From Pogonophryne albipinna (taxonomy: Eukaryota > Chordata > Actinopteri > Perciformes > Artedidraconidae): 64,000 nt of DNA. The notes below the pieces were generated by a model. The model was not told where the DNA came from, ran no database searches, and was given only the letters and a program-made list of their open reading frames with translations. Position numbers and translations under genes: made by a program. Of the stretch, positions 22,359 to 32,460 are shown piece by piece. The stretch spans positions 41,135,499 through 41,199,498 of the forward strand of contig CM053249.1 of assembly GCA_028583405.1 (NCBI GenBank), in the 5' to 3' direction. Numbering within the stretch: the stretch's first letter is position 1; every line of letters begins with the position of its first letter.

Positions 22359-22662
22359 TTAAGTCTCACTGGAGGTCGAGCATTTTATCAATGGGAGGTA
22401 GCTTTTAATAAAAGCACGATTTGACCTTTTTACAGTTGTTTTTTATAAATGTGTATGCTCCAACAAACGGTGCAGAGAGGAAGCTATTGCAAACGGTTGT
22501 GCCACGGAGGATTTTTTATTGTTGGGTGGGGATTTTAATTGTACAGAAAATGCATCTTTAGATCGCAACCATGCAGAGCCGCATCCACCATCCCAGCATG
22601 CTCTGAGGCAGCTGGTCCACTCCCACGGCCTGGTGGATGTATGGAGAAGGATGCACGCAGAC

Positions 22663-24195
22663 TAGGGCTGAACGATATACCGTGTCATGGCGATAACCGC
22701 GGTATGCGCATGCGCGGTATTCACACCGCAGGGACGTGCGGTTTTATTCTTCTTTTTTTTTAAATGCTAACGCACTTTAGCACAGAATTCAAAATAAAGA
22801 TACCCTTATTACTTATCGAAACTGCACATACAATATATCCGATTAAAGCTGAGACTCCACAGATTATTTAAGTATAGTATCTAAGCGATCCGATCTCGCA
22901 ACAGGGAAAGCAAACAGACATCACAACACGTACCTTTTACGGAGCTTTTACTGGAGATCGTCTCACCGTAGCTGTCAATCTGATCAAAAGACGTGTTCAA
23001 TGGCATTAAAACGAGAAAGAAAAAACGCGGCTGAATCGGTTGATCCATAGGTTGATAATGTATCTGTGGCTTTGAAGCAATTGTTTATAATCCATAATTC
23101 CATTTTTATGTAAAAATCGGAGCCCAAAAGTTAGCTGCTAATGGTAGCCACCAGAGTGTATGCAGCTTCCGGTTTTGGCTACGCGTCACTCTCACTCCTT
23201 ATTTGTTTATGTGTTGGTGTGTGTAGAACTTCCCCTGCATGCACAGCAAACTACCAATCACAATCATTCTTGATCAGATCACAGCAGGCCCCGCCCCGCT
23301 AGTTTGCAGACCATCAAAACACTGGTAAAAAATGAGCGAGACACAGGAGGACAATACCGGAGAGAATGAAGATTTACTTCCAAGAAGCTTCCTATAGTTT
23401 AATGGGTCGTAACAAATACGTTTAATCTCTTGGATCCCTTACCACTCTTCTTCATTCACAGATGAACCCCCTTATTTGAGGGTAAGCAACATGCCAAGAC
23501 CGGAAGCAGCAGCCACTCTGGTGGCTACCATTAGCAGCTAACTTTTGCGCTGCGATATTTACATAAAAATGGAATTATGGATTATAAATTAAATCATTTT
23601 TTTTATACAGAGACGTTAAAAACCTATGGATTAACCGATTCAGCCGCGTTTTTTCTTTCTCGTTTTAATGCCATTGAACACGTCTTTTGATCAGATTGAC
23701 AGCTACGGTGAGACATCTCCCCTAGAAGCTACGTAAAGGTACATGTTGTGATGTCTGTGTTTGCTTTCCCTGTTGCGAGATCAGATCACTCAGTGATGAT
23801 AATATATACCTAAATAATCTGTGGAACCTCAGCTTTAATCGGATATCTTGTATGTGCAGCTACGATAAGTAATAAGGGTATCTTTTATCTTGAGTTCTGT
23901 GCCAAAGTGCGTTAGCATTTTTCGCTCAGGGGTCATTTAGATGCTTCTTATGAGACTTGTGTTTTGTTTTGGTAAAAATTGTTTGTATCGTCAGTTAGCT
24001 GAGATTATTTCCGTTAATCTGGTATAACACATTAATAGGTTCTTAAATATTACGCTCCCCTGAGACACTGTCGTGAAAAAAAAAGTAAAGTACCCGCGTG
24101 GACTTTGGGGCTTAACAGGTTAAAAAAACCGCAATATATACCGCAGGGGGGAAAAAAATCGCAGTGTCAGTTTTTTTCAATACCGTGCAGCCCTA
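22663..24195. mobile_element. hAT element, 1.5 kb, carrying a TTAA-family inverted dimer
   Basis: The ends TAGGGCTGAACGATAT and TACCGTGCAGCCCTA are imperfect inverted repeats. The 8-bp duplication ACGCAGAC is perfect (22655-22662 and 24196-24203). Removing the element rejoins the LINE codons for MHAD and NRQY. Most of the interior is a second element (about 22757-24119), so little hAT sequence remains and there is no transposase. Confidence 0.9.
22757..24119. mobile_element. TTAA-family element, copy E, as a head-to-head inverted dimer
   Basis: The right end GGGGCTTAACAGG followed by TTAA is that of the TTAA family. Arms at about 22757-23165 and 23510-23925 are inverted copies of the family interior (for example ATACCCTTATTACTTATCG on the left, mirrored near 23865). 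They meet around a 345-bp spacer that includes AGCTGCTAATGGTAGCCACC and its complement. The expected left terminus is missing. It resides inside the hAT at 22663-24195. Confidence 0.6.
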
Positions 24196-24421
24196 ACGCA
24201 GACAACAGGCAGTACACCTGGTCCCACATCAGAGAGAATAGAATCTCATCAGCTAGACTCGATCGTTTTTATTGTTTCAAGCATCATTTTAACACTTTTA
24301 AAATGTGCAGCATATCACCTGCTGGTTTTACGGATCACTCTTTGCTTTTATGTAATGTTTTACGCAGAAGTGCATATTGGCATTTTAAAGAGGCCCGTAT
24401 ATATATATATACGAGGATATA

Positions 24422-25125
24422 TTGAAATCCTCAAAGAAAAACTTCCTGCTGGACGTTAAAGTTCAGGGTGCACTGGTCAGGTCCCGGTTTCTCAACACCA
24501 ATGCTCCCACTAGCTTCTTCTTCGGCCTGGAGACAAAGAATGGGCTGAGGCGAGTGATCCACTCACTGCTGTCAGACACAGGGCAGGAAATAACAGAGCC
24601 AAGCCAGATCAGGAGGCGAGCTGTGAGTTTTTATTCCACCCTATACAAAAGCGAGTATGAGGAGGGGGAATCTCTGTCCGAGGGGTTCTGCAATGAACTA
24701 ACTCAGGTCTCTGAGGAGGCCAACTCACAGCTCGAAGGGTCGTTATAACGATCCAGGAGCTGCAGACCACCCTGCAAGGCATGCAGGGACGGCGGGCTCC
24801 TGGTATCGATGGCCTCTCCGTAGAGTTTTACAAAGCCTACTGGGACGTCTTGTCACATGACCTTTTAGACGTTTTTAATGAAAGTCTGGCCTCTGGCTCT
24901 ATGCCGATGTCCTGCAGGAGAGCGGTGATCACGCTGCTACTAAAAAAAGGAAACCTGCAGGACATCAAAAACTGGCGCCCTGTGTCTCTACTGTGTGTGG
25001 ATTACAAACTTCTGTCCTAGGCTTTGGCCACCAGGCTGAGGAGGGCTGTGGAGCAGGTCATCCACCGGGACCAGACCTACTGTGTGCCCGGCAGGTCCAT
25101 GGTGGACAATGTCCACCTAATTCTA
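24422..25125 (+). pseudogene. Tx1-type ORF2 linker and reverse transcriptase start
   Basis: The fragment with SRFLNTNAPTSFFFGLE, RRAVSFYSTLYKSEYEEG and the next frame with RRAPGIDGLSVEFYKAYWDV and NWRPVSLLCVDYKLLS is the conserved linker and first fingers of Tx1/L1-group reverse transcriptases. A frameshift lies near 24745. A TAG at 25018 replaces the codon expected between YKLLS and ALATRL. The frame goes on with YCVPGRSMVDNVHLI and is then cut off before the catalytic aspartates. The product would have been the target-primed polymerase. This copy lacks the catalytic centre. Confidence 0.75.
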
Positions 25126-25600
25126 GACATATACCATGTGATGACACGTTAGGCTCGTGTTGTGTTCAAGGACCCTGACCATGGCCAGGAAAAACAGTCA
25201 CTAGCTTGTTTAATTTTTTGCGGTCTAGATTTCTTTAATTTTTTTCTTTTTTGCGTGTGTTTATAAATTCCCTCGAGGGCCGTACCAAATGGTCTCGAGG
25301 GCCGTATACGGCCCGGGGGCCGGAGGTTCCACACCCCTATTCTATAACAATATAACAATATATCTATAACAAATAACATCAGTTCAAAAACAGAGAAAAA
25401 CAAATAACAGTTCAGAAATAGAGAAAATAAAAGTGCAATGGTGTCAATCCTTGCGGAGTTCCAAAAATATAGAAAAAGGGCCTACTAGGTCTAGACCGCA
25501 AAATAATTAAACAAGCGAGTGCCTGTTTTTCCTGGCCAAGGTCAGGGTCCTTGAACACAACACAAGCCTAACGTGTCATCACGTGGTATATGTCTCGTCC
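25126..25600. repeat. foldback with arms derived in part from LINE flank
   Basis: The left arm (about 25126-25245) and right arm (about 25487-25600) are inverted copies, including ATGACACGTTAGGC, TTGTGTTCAAGGACCCTGAC and GGCCAGGAAAAACAG. The centre has a hAT-type right end near 25310-25342 (GGCCGGAGGTTCCACACCCCT). The left arm begins exactly where the Tx1-type LINE is cut off. No target duplication was found. Confidence 0.6.
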
Positions 25601-25907
25601 GACAGGGGTGCAGTTCTGACAGAGAGCACCAGAACGTCGCTCCGGCACTTCCAAGCAGTATCCATAAGGAGCCGTACACATGCTGCAGTTTCTGCGTGTC
25701 TGTGTCTTTAGTTGAAAGCCCAGTGGCGATCTGTTCATCTGTCATACTGATCAATCATACAGTCAATAACTTTGTTGTTATTAGCATCTGGTTAGCTAGC
25801 TATGCTAACGAATATAAGAAGCTTTTTCTACAACCAGTGAGGTAAAGGCACATCTTTATATGACCATTATAGTTATAAAAAAATAAGAGAATAAAGTAAA
25901 CAGTTAT
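25601..25907. other. unassigned sequence with a small shared repeat
   Basis: The part at 25757-25840 (TTAGCATCTGGTTAGCTAGC...GCTAACGAATATAAG) resembles 13150-13205 and the complement of 48250-48300, so it is a fragment of a dispersed repeat. No gene is seen. Confidence 0.4.
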
Positions 25908-26462
25908 AAAATATGTAGGGTTGGGAGGGTTAAATGTAATCAGTTACTGATTACTGAATACATGGCTCTGAAAGTAATCTGAATACAGTTACAGTTACGT
26001 GTCTTACAAACGTATTCAGATTACTTTTAGATTACTTTTGGATTACTTTCTTTTTCCATCACAGATGGGTATGTTTTGGTGAACAGGAGACACAAAAAGC
26101 AAAAGGAAACTGAACGCCAAGGAGGAAGTGAAGTGGAGCACACAGGAGACAACCATTTCATTGCAGACTGTTATGTTTATGTGGGGAAATTACAGTGCAT
26201 ACATTATTTGAGATATATTTCGAACTTGGACTTCATTTTAAGGACATTTCGGCCAGGGGTGTAGAGCTATATTTGTTTAAGCACCGGATTGGCAAAACAG
26301 GAGAGTGTGTGCACCAGTCTGCCTTGATCTATGTATTCATGTCTGTGACTCTCACAGTATCTGCTGCCCGCAGCTGTTTTATAGAAGGAACACCTCCTTC
26401 ACTGTGTTTACCTTCAGAATCATTAGAAAGGCTAAAGAGCGGTGTGGCTGATGTGTTTTAAC

Positions 26463-27495
26463 TAGGGCTGTCAAACGATTAAAAATTTTAATCAGATTAA
26501 TCACAGCTTAAAAATTAATTAATCATGATTAATCACCATTCGAACTATGTCCAAAATATGCCATTTATTTATGTATATTGTTGTGGGAATGGAAAGATAA
26601 ATGAAAGAAGGCGGATATATCCATTTAACATACAGTATCTATGTTTATTATAACATTTTTCTGCGTGTCAAAATGAAAGACAGCACACACACCTATCAAT
26701 CATCAAACCGTGGGGTCTTAATTCATTACGTGTTGATTTCTATCAACGGGGGGGTACTTCAGGAAAGTCGACGGGGGGGGGGGGTTAGTGGAGTACTTTG
26801 TGACCACAGAGTGCGAACGTTGTGATCAGCTGTTTTAGCGCAGTTCTCCAGTAAAGGGGGGGAAGTCTCCCTCCGCAGCCGGTTGGCGTAGTTTTGGCAC
26901 AATGCCGTTGTACAGACCGACGTTAACAGCAGCCCTGTCTGTGCACACGGAGACCGACTCTGTCGTCCGGTGATCTAACCGCCTTCTGGAAAAGCTTCAC
27001 AAGTACGCCGGTACGCAAATGCGCTTTGTGACACAAGTTTCAGATTACGCACATAACCGGCGTACCAGTTATGTGCACCCCTGTACTACAGCAAAAGTAT
27101 TCTCCGTCGGGACTTCGTGCAACAACACCGACATTATCAAAGATGTTCTATTGAGAAGACGATCACTACGTGACAAAAGTTTTCAAAACCGTTTCTGGTC
27201 TTCGGTATTTCCAGACAAGTGGCTACTGAAATCAATCTTACTAACTGCTGTCTGTGCAATTTACTCCGCGCGAGTTGGCGGACTTTATTTAGCTTACTTT
27301 AACATCATTTTTCATGGTGGGGCTAAGCCATTTCTCGGTATGGGTGTAGCCTACCCCAGCCATACCCTGGCGCTGCCACTGGTGGCACGTATGGGGCGGG
27401 CCATTCTGCACATGCGTTAAATGCGTTAAATATTTTAACGCAATTAATTCAAAAAATTAATTACCGCCGTTAACGCGATAATTTTGACAGCACTA
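26463..27495. mobile_element. hAT element, 1.0 kb, nested in another hAT
   Basis: TAGGGCTGTCAAA at the left and TTTGACAGCACTA at the right are inverted repeats with one mismatch. A perfect 8-bp duplication GTTTTAAC flanks it (26455-26462 and 27496-27503). The subterminal TTAATCATGATTAATCACC and TTAACGCGATAATT blocks match the dead copy at 12891-13713. A reading frame at 27019-27420 shows no similarity I recognise. The interior looks like a deletion derivative. Confidence 0.9.
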
Positions 27496-27737
27496 GTTTT
27501 AACCACACACACCTCTACACACACACACACCTAGACACGAACTGCCCGATTATTCCCCCTTTTATTAGTTTTATAAAGGAGATCTCCGGTCACCAAGGCG
27601 CATGATGTGTGTGTATGTGTTCGTTGTGTTTATTTCCCTTTTTATAAAACAATAAGGTAACTTTGTCGAAGTCGGGATAACGGACTTCATATCATTTCAA
27701 CAATAAAGAGAGCAAAAAAAAGCAAACGTTGATTTAC

Positions 27738-27905
27738 CTCCAAGTGCTTTTTAAGATTAGACCTGGAGTCCTTTGATGCAGACAGTGTATTGATGGTTGG
27801 AAGACACAAGGTACACTGGACCGTGATATTCTTCCCATGGTCTTGTTTAAATTCTAAGTGGTGTCAATATCGCCACGATTTAAACGCAGACTTTTGTTCC
27901 TCCAT
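27738..27905 (-). pseudogene. hAT transposase first exon with BED zinc finger
   Basis: Read on the minus strand from an ATG at 27905, 56 codons end exactly at a GTAAAT donor. The protein starts MEEQKSAFKSWRY, and after one in-frame TGA (27864-27866, where an arginine is expected) continues HHLEFKQ, ITVQCTLCLP and SRSNLKKHLE. Two cysteines (C-x-x-C) with an aromatic W-x-Y/F start and an L-K-K-H-L end are the pattern of BED zinc fingers that bind DNA at the N-terminus of hAT transposases. The downstream catalytic exons were not found, so the copy is dead. Confidence 0.65.
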
Positions 27906-28235
27906 GTTTCGTTGTTATTGTTTCATTGAGCGGACCCACCATTTTTTTTTAAACGCTCCCTTTTTTGGTCCATCTGCGGCGGTAATAGGTTTTGTGCGCT
28001 GTGATGATTCGGCTGTACCTTCAGTAATGAATATTAAATGTTGTGAGGAAATCTTTCCCCCAATAATTCCAATAAGTAATCCAAAATGTATTCACTTCAG
28101 GTTTACGAAAGTAACTGTAATCAGATTGCTCGTTTTTCAAATGTAACGCGAACTGAATACAGTTACTTGATTTTTGTATTCTGATTACGTAACGCCATTA
28201 CATGTATTCCGTTACAACCCAAACCTGAAAATATG

Positions 28236-28742
28236 ACAGTAAAAAAAAGTTGTCATTAATAAACAAGAATACAGTTTGAAAGGGGAGTGATTTGTAAAAT
28301 ATCCATAAAGAAAAATAAATCTGCTTACTGTCCTGTTTCATATGGGTGTTGAGAGATCTCTTAATGTTGCTCTCAAAGCGCTCCAGATTGATGGTTTTAA
28401 CTTCAACATTAAAAAAAAAATCTTCCCGGGGAAACATGCCCTTGGACCCCCCTAGAGGAGGTTAGGTCCCCCCCCCCCCCACTTAAATCATGTTCACATG
28501 GACATGAAACTAAATTGCACACATCTTGTGTCCATATCTTTCTGTTTTGGTGGTCATGCCGGGTTAGGGTTAACCCTAACCGTGCATGTGCATGCACGAG
28601 TCATGGTAAGATATCTGGATTAAGAGGTTGCTTTTTCTTTTCACAGCATGAAAGAAAGGCAAAATGAATGGGATTTTAGTATTTTTAAGCAGAGGTCAAT
28701 CATTTGTACGGCCCTCGGAGGATGTTGAAAAAATTGAAATGG
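28236..28742. other. unassigned repeat-like sequence
   Basis: It includes a G/C-homopolymer patch (CCCCCCCCCCCC near 28470) and, near 28563-28582, the 20-bp palindrome GGTTAGGGTTAACCCTAACC made of telomere-like hexamers. Near 28710 a hAT-like subterminal sequence begins and continues beyond the MITE at 28751. No gene is seen. Confidence 0.4.
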
Positions 28743-28750
28743 CCCTTGAG

Positions 28751-29100
28751 AGGAGGTTGCGCTAGACTTTTTCGCTGCCCGTCATTTTGACGGACAGGAT
28801 CGTAAAACTTCCGTCAACATCCAGAATAACCCGTCGGCCTTTACACAACTCTGACGAGGGGGGGGGAAGCATGCTCGTGAACTGTCAACGTGGGGGGGGG
28901 GGGCGGGGGGTGTGACAGTTCACATTATCACATGATGCACCTCGCGGGAACGTGCACAGCGTATAACATGCATAACACCGGAGCCTCGCTGCGGGGAAAC
29001 TTTGGCGCTGTTCCGAGTTTGTTCTAATCTGTCAAAATGACGGACTGCTTTCAGATTTGTCCGTTATTGTTAAAAAAATATTCGGTTAACGCGACCTCTG
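28751..29100. mobile_element. hAT MITE, 350 bp
   Basis: A perfect 8-bp duplication CCCTTGAG (28743-28750 and 29101-29108) flanks a 350-bp element whose ends, AGGAGGTTGCGCTAGA and the complement of TTAACGCGACCTCTG, are imperfect inverted repeats. Internally it has CGTCATTTTGACGG and its partner TCAAAATGACGGAC. No coding sequence is present. Confidence 0.85.
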
Positions 29101-29108
29101 CCCTTGAG

Positions 29109-29136
29109 AGGAAAAAGGTTCCCCAGCCCTGCCCTA
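29109..29136. repeat. right end of an older hAT element
   Basis: AGGAAAAAGGTTCCCCAGCC followed by CTG is a typical hAT right terminus. It is continuous with the GTACGGCCCTCGGAGG sequence left of the MITE once the MITE is removed. The left end was not found. Confidence 0.5.
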
Positions 29137-29344
29137 TACAATCATAGCCCCACCCTTGCATCATTGCTGATGCGTTTCGCCAACAACAACAACAATGGCG
29201 GATCACAGGGTTGCGTTCGTGCTCCAGACGCTACTGACCATGATACAGATTTTAGTGCAAAAATCTACAGCTCCTCTACCACAACCATCAGTAACAAGTG
29301 GACATGGAGAACTACATGGACTACATGTTGCTAAATCCACCACG

Positions 29345-29480
29345 GTGAATAGACAGAAGGGCAACCAGGCAACCATGGCAACCATGCTCGGGGGGTCTTA
29401 TTCGCTGCTTTGGTGTATTTTGTGATCGAAGTACAGCGCCACTTACAGGCCCGGCAAATGTACTACAGCGTCTCAAGCGG
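29345..29480 (+). repeat. dispersed repeat fragment shared with 10140-10260
   Basis: It carries the same ordered blocks (AGAAGGGCAACCA, CAGCGCCACTTACAGGCC, TGTACTACAGCGTCTC) as the complement of 10140-10260. The following sequence has two CGTGTGGACGG motifs, often seen near Harbinger ends, but no complete element can be drawn. Confidence 0.55.
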
Positions 29481-30379
29481 GTCGAGCGGTCTCGTGTGGA
29501 CGGGCACATTTCTTGAGCCGATTCCGTGTGGACGGAATACTTTTTTGATATCGACTTCGTTTCGTTTTCGTCTCCGTCCTTGGAGACTACCAGCGGGAAA
29601 GGTCCTTCACATGTGTCAGGGAGTAATTTGCCCTGCATGTCCTCCAGCTCCCTCTGAGCAGATGCCCAACCTTGGACATTTTGTTGTTGTTACCAGCTTA
29701 TGACCGGGCAACTCTCACATGAATGATAAGTGTATTTGCCACTAAATCAATGGTGTATTGACAGGAAGTGTGCTGTGGCATGTTTAAAAGCATTGTATCA
29801 CAGAACATCTAAGATCTGAGGTACAAAAGAAGAATGCTACAAAGGTTTCCAGCCCTCCACACCGGGAGAATATAAAGCATGAAATGGTGGAGGGGAGACG
29901 TGTCCCTGTGGATCATGTAAGATCCTACGGGCCCAGACTTTGAACAGCACTGCAGCTTATTAATATTCCTGTCTCACCGCATACTTTGGTGGAGGCTGAG
30001 ATGGGATTGCAGCGATAACTGAAGTACATGGCGTTGGATGCAATCCGCTGAATCACCTGGAACCTGACCAGCAAGCTAAGCCGCCCATAAGGCAGCCTGG
30101 AAGTAAATCAATGCCTGTAATTTGTTTGCCTCCTCCCTCCTCTCATGCTCTTGCTCTACCTTCCTTTACTTCTCATGAACAACCTTCACACAGTCCCAAT
30201 GTGTTGTCTTCATTGCTGTTAATAAAATAATGGAAACCAACATGTTGAGGGTATGTTCAGAGGGACCTCAGGCATTCTGCCTCTAGCGTGGATAGCTTGA
30301 TACTCTTTGTTGTATTACTTCTAATAGAATAAATCTTTAATGGTATTATTTAGAGTTTTGCCAGAAAAAAAGATTTTTT
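29481..30379. other. unassigned sequence
   Basis: Apart from the GTGTGGACGG-containing part up to about 29590 I see no repeat end, gene or RNA motif. Confidence 0.4.
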
Positions 30380-30642
30380 GATAAATAATGCAAACCCAAA
30401 TGTTCCTGTAAACATGAAGAAACATCTTCAGCAACTTGACAACACATGCAGCATTTAGAAAACATTCAGCAACTTGAGGAAACATGTGCAGCGTTTACTA
30501 AAAGCTGCAGAAACCAAACGCTGCAAATACAAAACGCTGCAAGAAGCTCAAAACACAACGGTGATCCGGGGACACTAAAAAGTGACGCACACAGCTGGGA
30601 GACCAGGGGACACTAAAAAGTGACGCACATAGCTGGGAGATG
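30380..30642. repeat. short-repeat region with a 38-bp tandem duplication
   Basis: Imperfect AACTTGAGGAAACATGTGCAG-like units fill the first half. A 38-bp unit starting GGGGACACTAAAAAGTGACG occurs at 30568 and again at 30606. No coding potential. Confidence 0.65.
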
Positions 30643-31089
30643 TAAGAAAATAAAAATCAATATGTGTGTCAGAATAGTAAATAAATGCACTGTTTTATTT
30701 TTTGTACTCCGGTGTGAAAGCGCCTAAGGTCTTCTAAGTCAGTCATTGAAGAGATCCGGATCATACGAGTCCTTTGAGTCATGAGACACGAAGAGCGTAG
30801 AAATCCTACCGGTGAAACAGGAGCACATAGTCTCCAACTTCAAATAAATTCAAATTTTAGAGCTACTAGTGAGGGCGGCAGTCCACTGTGTATTTGTAGT
30901 TTTGGAATTGTCACTTGAGATTTGCATTTCACAAGCATATTAAACTAACGTTACATTAACCTCTGCTACACAAACATGATCTAACAATTAACACCTGCTA
31001 TGAGACTGCCATTTCTGCTCCGTCTCCTAATCCCTGAACTGTCGAGTGTAGTGCAAGCGAACAGGGACGTTTGATTTATTTTGCTTAGT
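30643..31089. other. unassigned sequence
   Basis: No gene, repeat end or RNA structure that I can support. Confidence 0.4.
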
Positions 31090-31190
31090 AACTGTAATGT
31101 AATTACTGCTTAACCTGTTACATTGCTGCGTTTCAGACAAATGTAATCTGATTACTGTAACGCGTTACTTTAGCACGTCCCAACACTTCA
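31090..31190. repeat. hAT-type MITE end fragment
   Basis: GTAATCTGATTACTGTAACG, then CGTTACTTTAGCACGTCCCA, leading to CAACACTT is the right end of the widespread GTAACGCGTTACT MITE type. The left end was not found, and a LINE fragment begins directly after it. Confidence 0.5.
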
Positions 31191-31231
31191 CCTCACTTCC
31201 CTTCCACCTCCGAAATCTCTCCCATTCCTCT

Positions 31232-32460
31232 CTCATTCCCCTCTACCGCCCAGTAGCACTCACCTCCATCATCATGAAGTGCTTTGAGCGGTTAGTCAAA
31301 ACACTCATCACCTCCTCCCTCCCTGACTCTCTGGACCCCCTGCAGTTTGCCTACAAAGCAAACAGGTCCACAGACGACGCCATAGCCCTCACCATCCACA
31401 CTGCCCTCTCACACCTGGACCAGAGGAACACGTATGTGAGAATGCTGTTCATTGATTACAGTTCAGCCTTCAACGCCATTGTGCCCTCCAAGCTGGTCAT
31501 CAAGCTCAGAGACCTCGGGCTCAACAGCGCCCTCTGTGATTGGATCCTGAACTTGCTGACGGGCAGACCCCAGGCAGTGCGGGTGGGAAACATCACATCC
31601 TCCACCCTGACCCTCAACATCGGAGCCCCTCAAGGCTGCGTGCTCAGCCCTCTCCTCTACTCCCTGTTCACACACGACTGCGTGGCCACACACAGCTCCA
31701 ACACCATCGTGAAGTTTGCTGACGACACGACCGTCATCGGCTAGATCACAGACGGCGACGAGACGGCGTACAGAGAGGAGGTCGAAACCCTGACATCTTG
31801 GTGCCAGGATAACAAGCTCCATCTCAACGTCAGTAAAACAAAGGAGCTGATTGTGGATTACAGGAAGCAGCAGAGAGAGGGACACGCCCCCATCACCGTC
31901 AATGGGACTATGGTGGAGAGAGTCAGCAGCTTCAGGTTCCTCGGTGTCCACATCACTGAGGACCTGACATGGACTCTTCACGCCATCACCATCACCAAGA
32001 AAGCTTGACAGCGGCTCTTCTTCCCCCGCAGGCTGAGGAGGTTCAACATGGACTCCAGGATACTCTGCAACTTCTACAGGTGCACCATAGAGAGCATCCT
32101 GACTGGCTGTATCACGGCCTGGTACGGCAGCTGCACCATAGAGAGCATCCTGACCTTCTACAGGTGCACCATAGAGAGCATCCTGACTGGCTGCATCACG
32201 GCCTGGTACGGCAGCTGCACCGCCCTCAATCGTAAAACTTTACAGAGGGCGGTGAAAGCTGCACAGCACATCACCAGGATGGAGCTGCCATCCATGGAGG
32301 ACCTCTACTCCCAGCGGCTCAGGAAGAAAGCCCTCAGGATTATCAAAGACCCCCATCACCCCAGCCACAAACTGTTCTGTCTGCTGCCGTCTGGCAGGCG
32401 ATACCGCAGCATCAGGACCAAAACCACCAGACTCAGGGATTGTTTTAAGCTGGACAGTCA
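31232..32460 (+). pseudogene. CR1-group LINE reverse transcriptase with two stops
   Basis: One frame carries the reverse transcriptase motifs in order: [37 protein letters not shown] (first catalytic aspartate), [18 protein letters not shown] and [11 protein letters not shown] (F-A-D-D), then the C-terminal CITAWYGSC and SGRRYRSIRTKTTRLRD. Only two in-frame stops interrupt it: TAG at 31742 just after the catalytic box, and TGA at 32006, where an arginine or glutamine is usual. An 84-bp in-frame tandem duplication (32071-32238) repeats the TIESILT...WYGSC segment. The enzyme would have copied its own RNA at a nick. The endonuclease region is absent. Confidence 0.85.
32071..32238. repeat. 84-bp tandem duplication inside LINE coding sequence
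   Basis: Two units starting CTTCTACAGGTGCACCATAG lie at 32071 and 32155. The length is a multiple of three, so the reading frame is kept and 28 residues are duplicated. Confidence 0.9.

Larger units (their letters stand above)
20985..24421 (+). pseudogene. Tx1-type ORF2 endonuclease domain, interrupted twice
   Basis: It starts with MDTFRVGSLNVNG (catalytic asparagine in L-N-V-N-G), then VLFLQETH (catalytic glutamate) and GGVGFLLSKSF up to the TTAA insertion. After the insertion come FINVYAPTNGAER, FLLLGGDFNCTE (G-D-F-N), GLVDVWRRMHAD, then the hAT. Beyond it come NRQYTWSHIRENRISSARLDRF (R-x-D-R) and FTDHSLLL (the D-H pair). These are the signature motifs, in order, of the apurinic-type endonuclease that nicks the genomic target in LINEs. 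Several frameshifts lie in the 22360-22560 part. The reading frame joins cleanly across 22663-24195, which confirms those borders. Confidence 0.8.
20490..25125 (+). mobile_element. Tx1-type (L1 group) LINE, broken by two transposons
   Basis: A run of LINE coding fragments in one orientation: a possible ORF1 C-terminus (about 20500-20700), the ORF2 endonuclease, the linker and the start of the reverse transcriptase. A TTAA element (21221-22358) and a hAT (22663-24195) interrupt the endonuclease region, and the coding sense resumes across each. The copy ends abruptly at about 25125, where a foldback structure begins, so the rest of the reverse transcriptase and the 3' tail are missing. Confidence 0.8.
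25916..28227 (-). mobile_element. hAT element, 2.3 kb, with a BED zinc-finger exon
   Basis: The ends TAGGGTTGGGAGGG and the complement of CAACCCAAACCTG are imperfect inverted repeats. Next to them lie the TGTAATCAGTTAC and GTAACGCCATTACATG blocks seen in a widespread fish hAT family. The 8-bp duplication AAAATATG is perfect (25908-25915 and 28228-28235). A BED-finger exon lies on the minus strand at 27738-27905. A younger hAT (26463-27495) lies within it. The rest of the transposase is not recognisable. Confidence 0.85.

Noticed and set aside
26390..26460. LPSESLERLKSGVADVF on the plus strand, like a hAT C-terminal LPSxSxxERLFSxGxDVF
   Set aside because: Only one short match, and the recognisable exon of the surrounding element is on the other strand. 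Too weak to list as a feature.
27019..27420. 133-codon open frame inside the nested hAT
   Set aside because: No motif of a hAT transposase or other family. The composition looks noncoding and the frame covers unrelated subterminal repeats.
30568..30642. Direct repeats with spacers that might suggest a CRISPR-like array
   Set aside because: Only two 38-bp units with no unique spacers, in a eukaryotic repeat context.
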